DNA of 64,000 nucleotides from an uncultured Lachnospiraceae bacterium (GTDB lineage Bacteria > Bacillota > Clostridia > Lachnospirales > Lachnospiraceae). The DNA lies in contig URMK01000034.1 of the NCBI GenBank assembly GCA_900548905.1, positions 6,114-70,113 on the forward strand, given 5' to 3'. The notes under the pieces were generated by a model. That model searched no databases and was not told the origin of the DNA. It saw only the letters and a list, made by a program, of their open reading frames with translations. The position numbers were made by a program, and so were the translations under genes. Every line of letters starts with the position of its first letter. The stretch's first letter is position 1. Below, piece after piece: positions 63,013-64,000 of this stretch.

Positions 63013-63676
63013 GAGCAGAAGAGGTACGAAAAGGTAACCGTTCAGACTTGTCTGAACGGTTATTTAAATAGCGTATAGCATAAATACGGTTTCCGAAATC
63101 CGGCAGAGGAACCGGTTTTTCGTCAGGACTGAGGGGATCCATACACCAGAAACGTCCGTCCAGGCATTGAATCAGAAGAACATAATGAAAACTGCCCAGC
63201 CCGTTCATGCGGACACGGACGATGGGGTAAATTCCTTCGGATATAAGTGCCGCCAGATCGGTTCCTTTCATGGCGGATATGCCGTTCACCCGTTCTATGG
63301 ATACCTGCAGCGCCGATTGCAGAGTCTCCCACCGGATATTCCCTTCCTTATCATAGACCTGTTCCCGGGAAAGCAAGGCGTTCAAACTGCCGGGATCTAT
63401 GGGAGCCGGGCCGGGAACGGCAATATCCTGCATGCGCAATGCCGCCGCAAGGCATGCCGTTAAACAGCCGGAGGATTCCATGGTGAAAGAAGAGTTCCCC
63501 AGGGTATCACCGGCCCAAAGCGGATTTTTCTGGGAAAAGAAAACAGAGTCCGGCGCTATGGCAGCCTGTCCGCCTTTTACGGATATGCTGCCATAGAACC
63601 GTAAGGTCAGCAGACAGATAAGGAAGGCCATAAAAAGAAGAACTGACAGACATACATATATTCGTTTTTTTGTCAT
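62921..63676 (-). CDS. secreted C39-like peptidase-fold protein
   Basis: 251 aa. A membrane helix or signal (about 6-26) is followed by a papain-like C39 domain: C71 in SSGCLTACLAAAL, H164 in FHYVLLIQ and D180 in CMDPL form a credible triad, so activity is possible. Residues 205-214 (NNRSDKSERL) are encoded by a perfect dispersed palindrome (63035-63062), and the last 37 residues run into the 3' end of the opposite gene. The original stop was probably near residue 205. Start ATG (63674-63676) follows AGGAGT. Confidence 0.75.
   Translation of the reverse strand: MTKKRIYVCLSVLLFMAFLICLLTLRFYGSISVKGGQAAIAPDSVFFSQKNPLWAGDTLGNSSFTMESSGCLTACLAAALRMQDIAVPGPAPIDPGSLNALLSREQVYDKEGNIRWETLQSALQVSIERVNGISAMKGTDLAALISEGIYPIVRVRMNGLGSFHYVLLIQCLDGRFWCMDPLSPDEKPVPLPDFGNRIYAIRYLNNRSDKSERLPFRTSSALNPQLSDPQAFSSPSGYPFSALLRRFPSQW
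63035..63062. repeat. dispersed palindrome copy g (perfect)
   Basis: TAACCGTTCAGA (63035-63046) / TCTGAACGGTTA (63051-63062), loop CTTG, 12 perfect base pairs. It is 22 bases after the isomerase stop and in frame inside the opposite C39-like gene. Followed by TTTAAATAG, so it may also end transcription of the isomerase unit. Confidence 0.8.
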
Positions 63677-64000
63677 GATACTCCTATCGTGATGTGACCG
63701 TGATTACAGGCATCGCAATGCCATGTGGACAGAAACGGGTACAGCAGTTTTTGTCTGTATGAACCAATGATAGCAGGGAATGGGCATGGATTCAATAGCA
63801 AATGCAGCCGGGAAGCAACTGTGAAGGGATCGAAAATTACTGTTCACGCCCCTGTGCCGCCGCCCTGTGGCTTTGCCTGCCCGTTTTCCCATCCCGGCTT
63901 TTCCCGGGGGCGGCGGTGCTGCAAGGTTCCTTCCAGGGGTCGCTTTCGCTCGGCTAAAAACGCAGCAGTACTAACGCTGTAAAGGACACAGCGTAAGGAC
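63677..64000. other. non-coding right edge with inverted repeats
   Basis: No gene I can support. AACTGTGAAGG (about 63827) and TTACTGTTCAC (about 63838) resemble arms of dispersed copy b. GCCGCCGCCC (63856-63865) faces GGGCGGCGGT (63908-63917), and ACGCTGT-AAAGGAC-ACAGCGT (63974-63994) is a perfect 7-bp hairpin at the very end. The strand composition (GC-rich with CCCGGC blocks) differs from the coding part before it. Confidence 0.5.

Noticed and set aside
63725..63982. An 85-codon plus-strand open frame at the right edge
   Set aside because: No convincing ribosome site, composition dominated by the GC-rich inverted repeats; treated as non-coding.

Overview
The window looks like chromosomal DNA of a spore-forming, gut-type Lachnospiraceae (Clostridia) member. 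Evidence: Firmicutes gene orders (atp operon, pth-mfd, dnaD-dnaI-prs), sporulation regulators SpoVG and SpoVT, paired glgC/glgD, a Thr T-box leader, YesMN two-component plus LplABC-type sugar transport, and strong AGGAGG ribosome binding sites. I saw no tRNA, rRNA, CRISPR array or intact transposase. Family calls are by eye from the translated sequence; no database search was run.

Layout. 1-6707: F1Fo ATP synthase operon atpB(partial)-E-F-H-A-G-D-C, with a c subunit carrying the Na+-binding residue pattern, closed by a terminator. 6769-10173: moxR, DUF58 and a DUF4129-like membrane protein. 10270-16930: an orphan hypothetical, a methyltransferase, a large membrane-anchored protein ending in a degenerate C39-like domain, an XRE regulator with membrane segments and a TraX-like protein. 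16954-19981: a two-component system followed by an alpha/beta hydrolase. 20053-25757 (minus): queT behind a predicted preQ1 riboswitch; dnaD-dnaI-prs behind a cluster of DnaA-box-like 9-mers; murC. 26189-28875: glgC-glgD-spoVG. 28994-35165: DUF885 lipoprotein, T-box-controlled thrS that is frameshifted at a run of 8 G, and an ECF sigma/anti-sigma pair. 35314-42011: yaaA, pth, mfd, an isochorismatase-family amidase and lrgAB.

42014-63012 is a carbohydrate-use region: GH2 (minus), AraC regulator, GH3 and a GPH-type sugar symporter; then a CUT1 ABC importer without its own ATPase (two permeases and a lipoprotein), a PHP phosphoesterase, and a convergent YesMN-type pair; spoVT; two Gfo/Idh/MocA dehydrogenases, a ROK repressor and a TIM-barrel sugar isomerase. 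The ROK gene and the second dehydrogenase are divergent, and a 16-bp near-identical sequence lies just downstream of each -10 element, which suggests a shared operator. A secreted C39-like protein is encoded at 62921-63676 (minus).

Between genes, a dispersed palindromic repeat with core GTAAC-N-GTTCAGA recurs at seven or more places. One perfect copy lies inside the 3' end of the C39-like gene. Other points worth checking are the thrS frameshift, the DnaA-box cluster before dnaD, the preQ1 leader, and a short tandem repeat resembling an IS21-family end.
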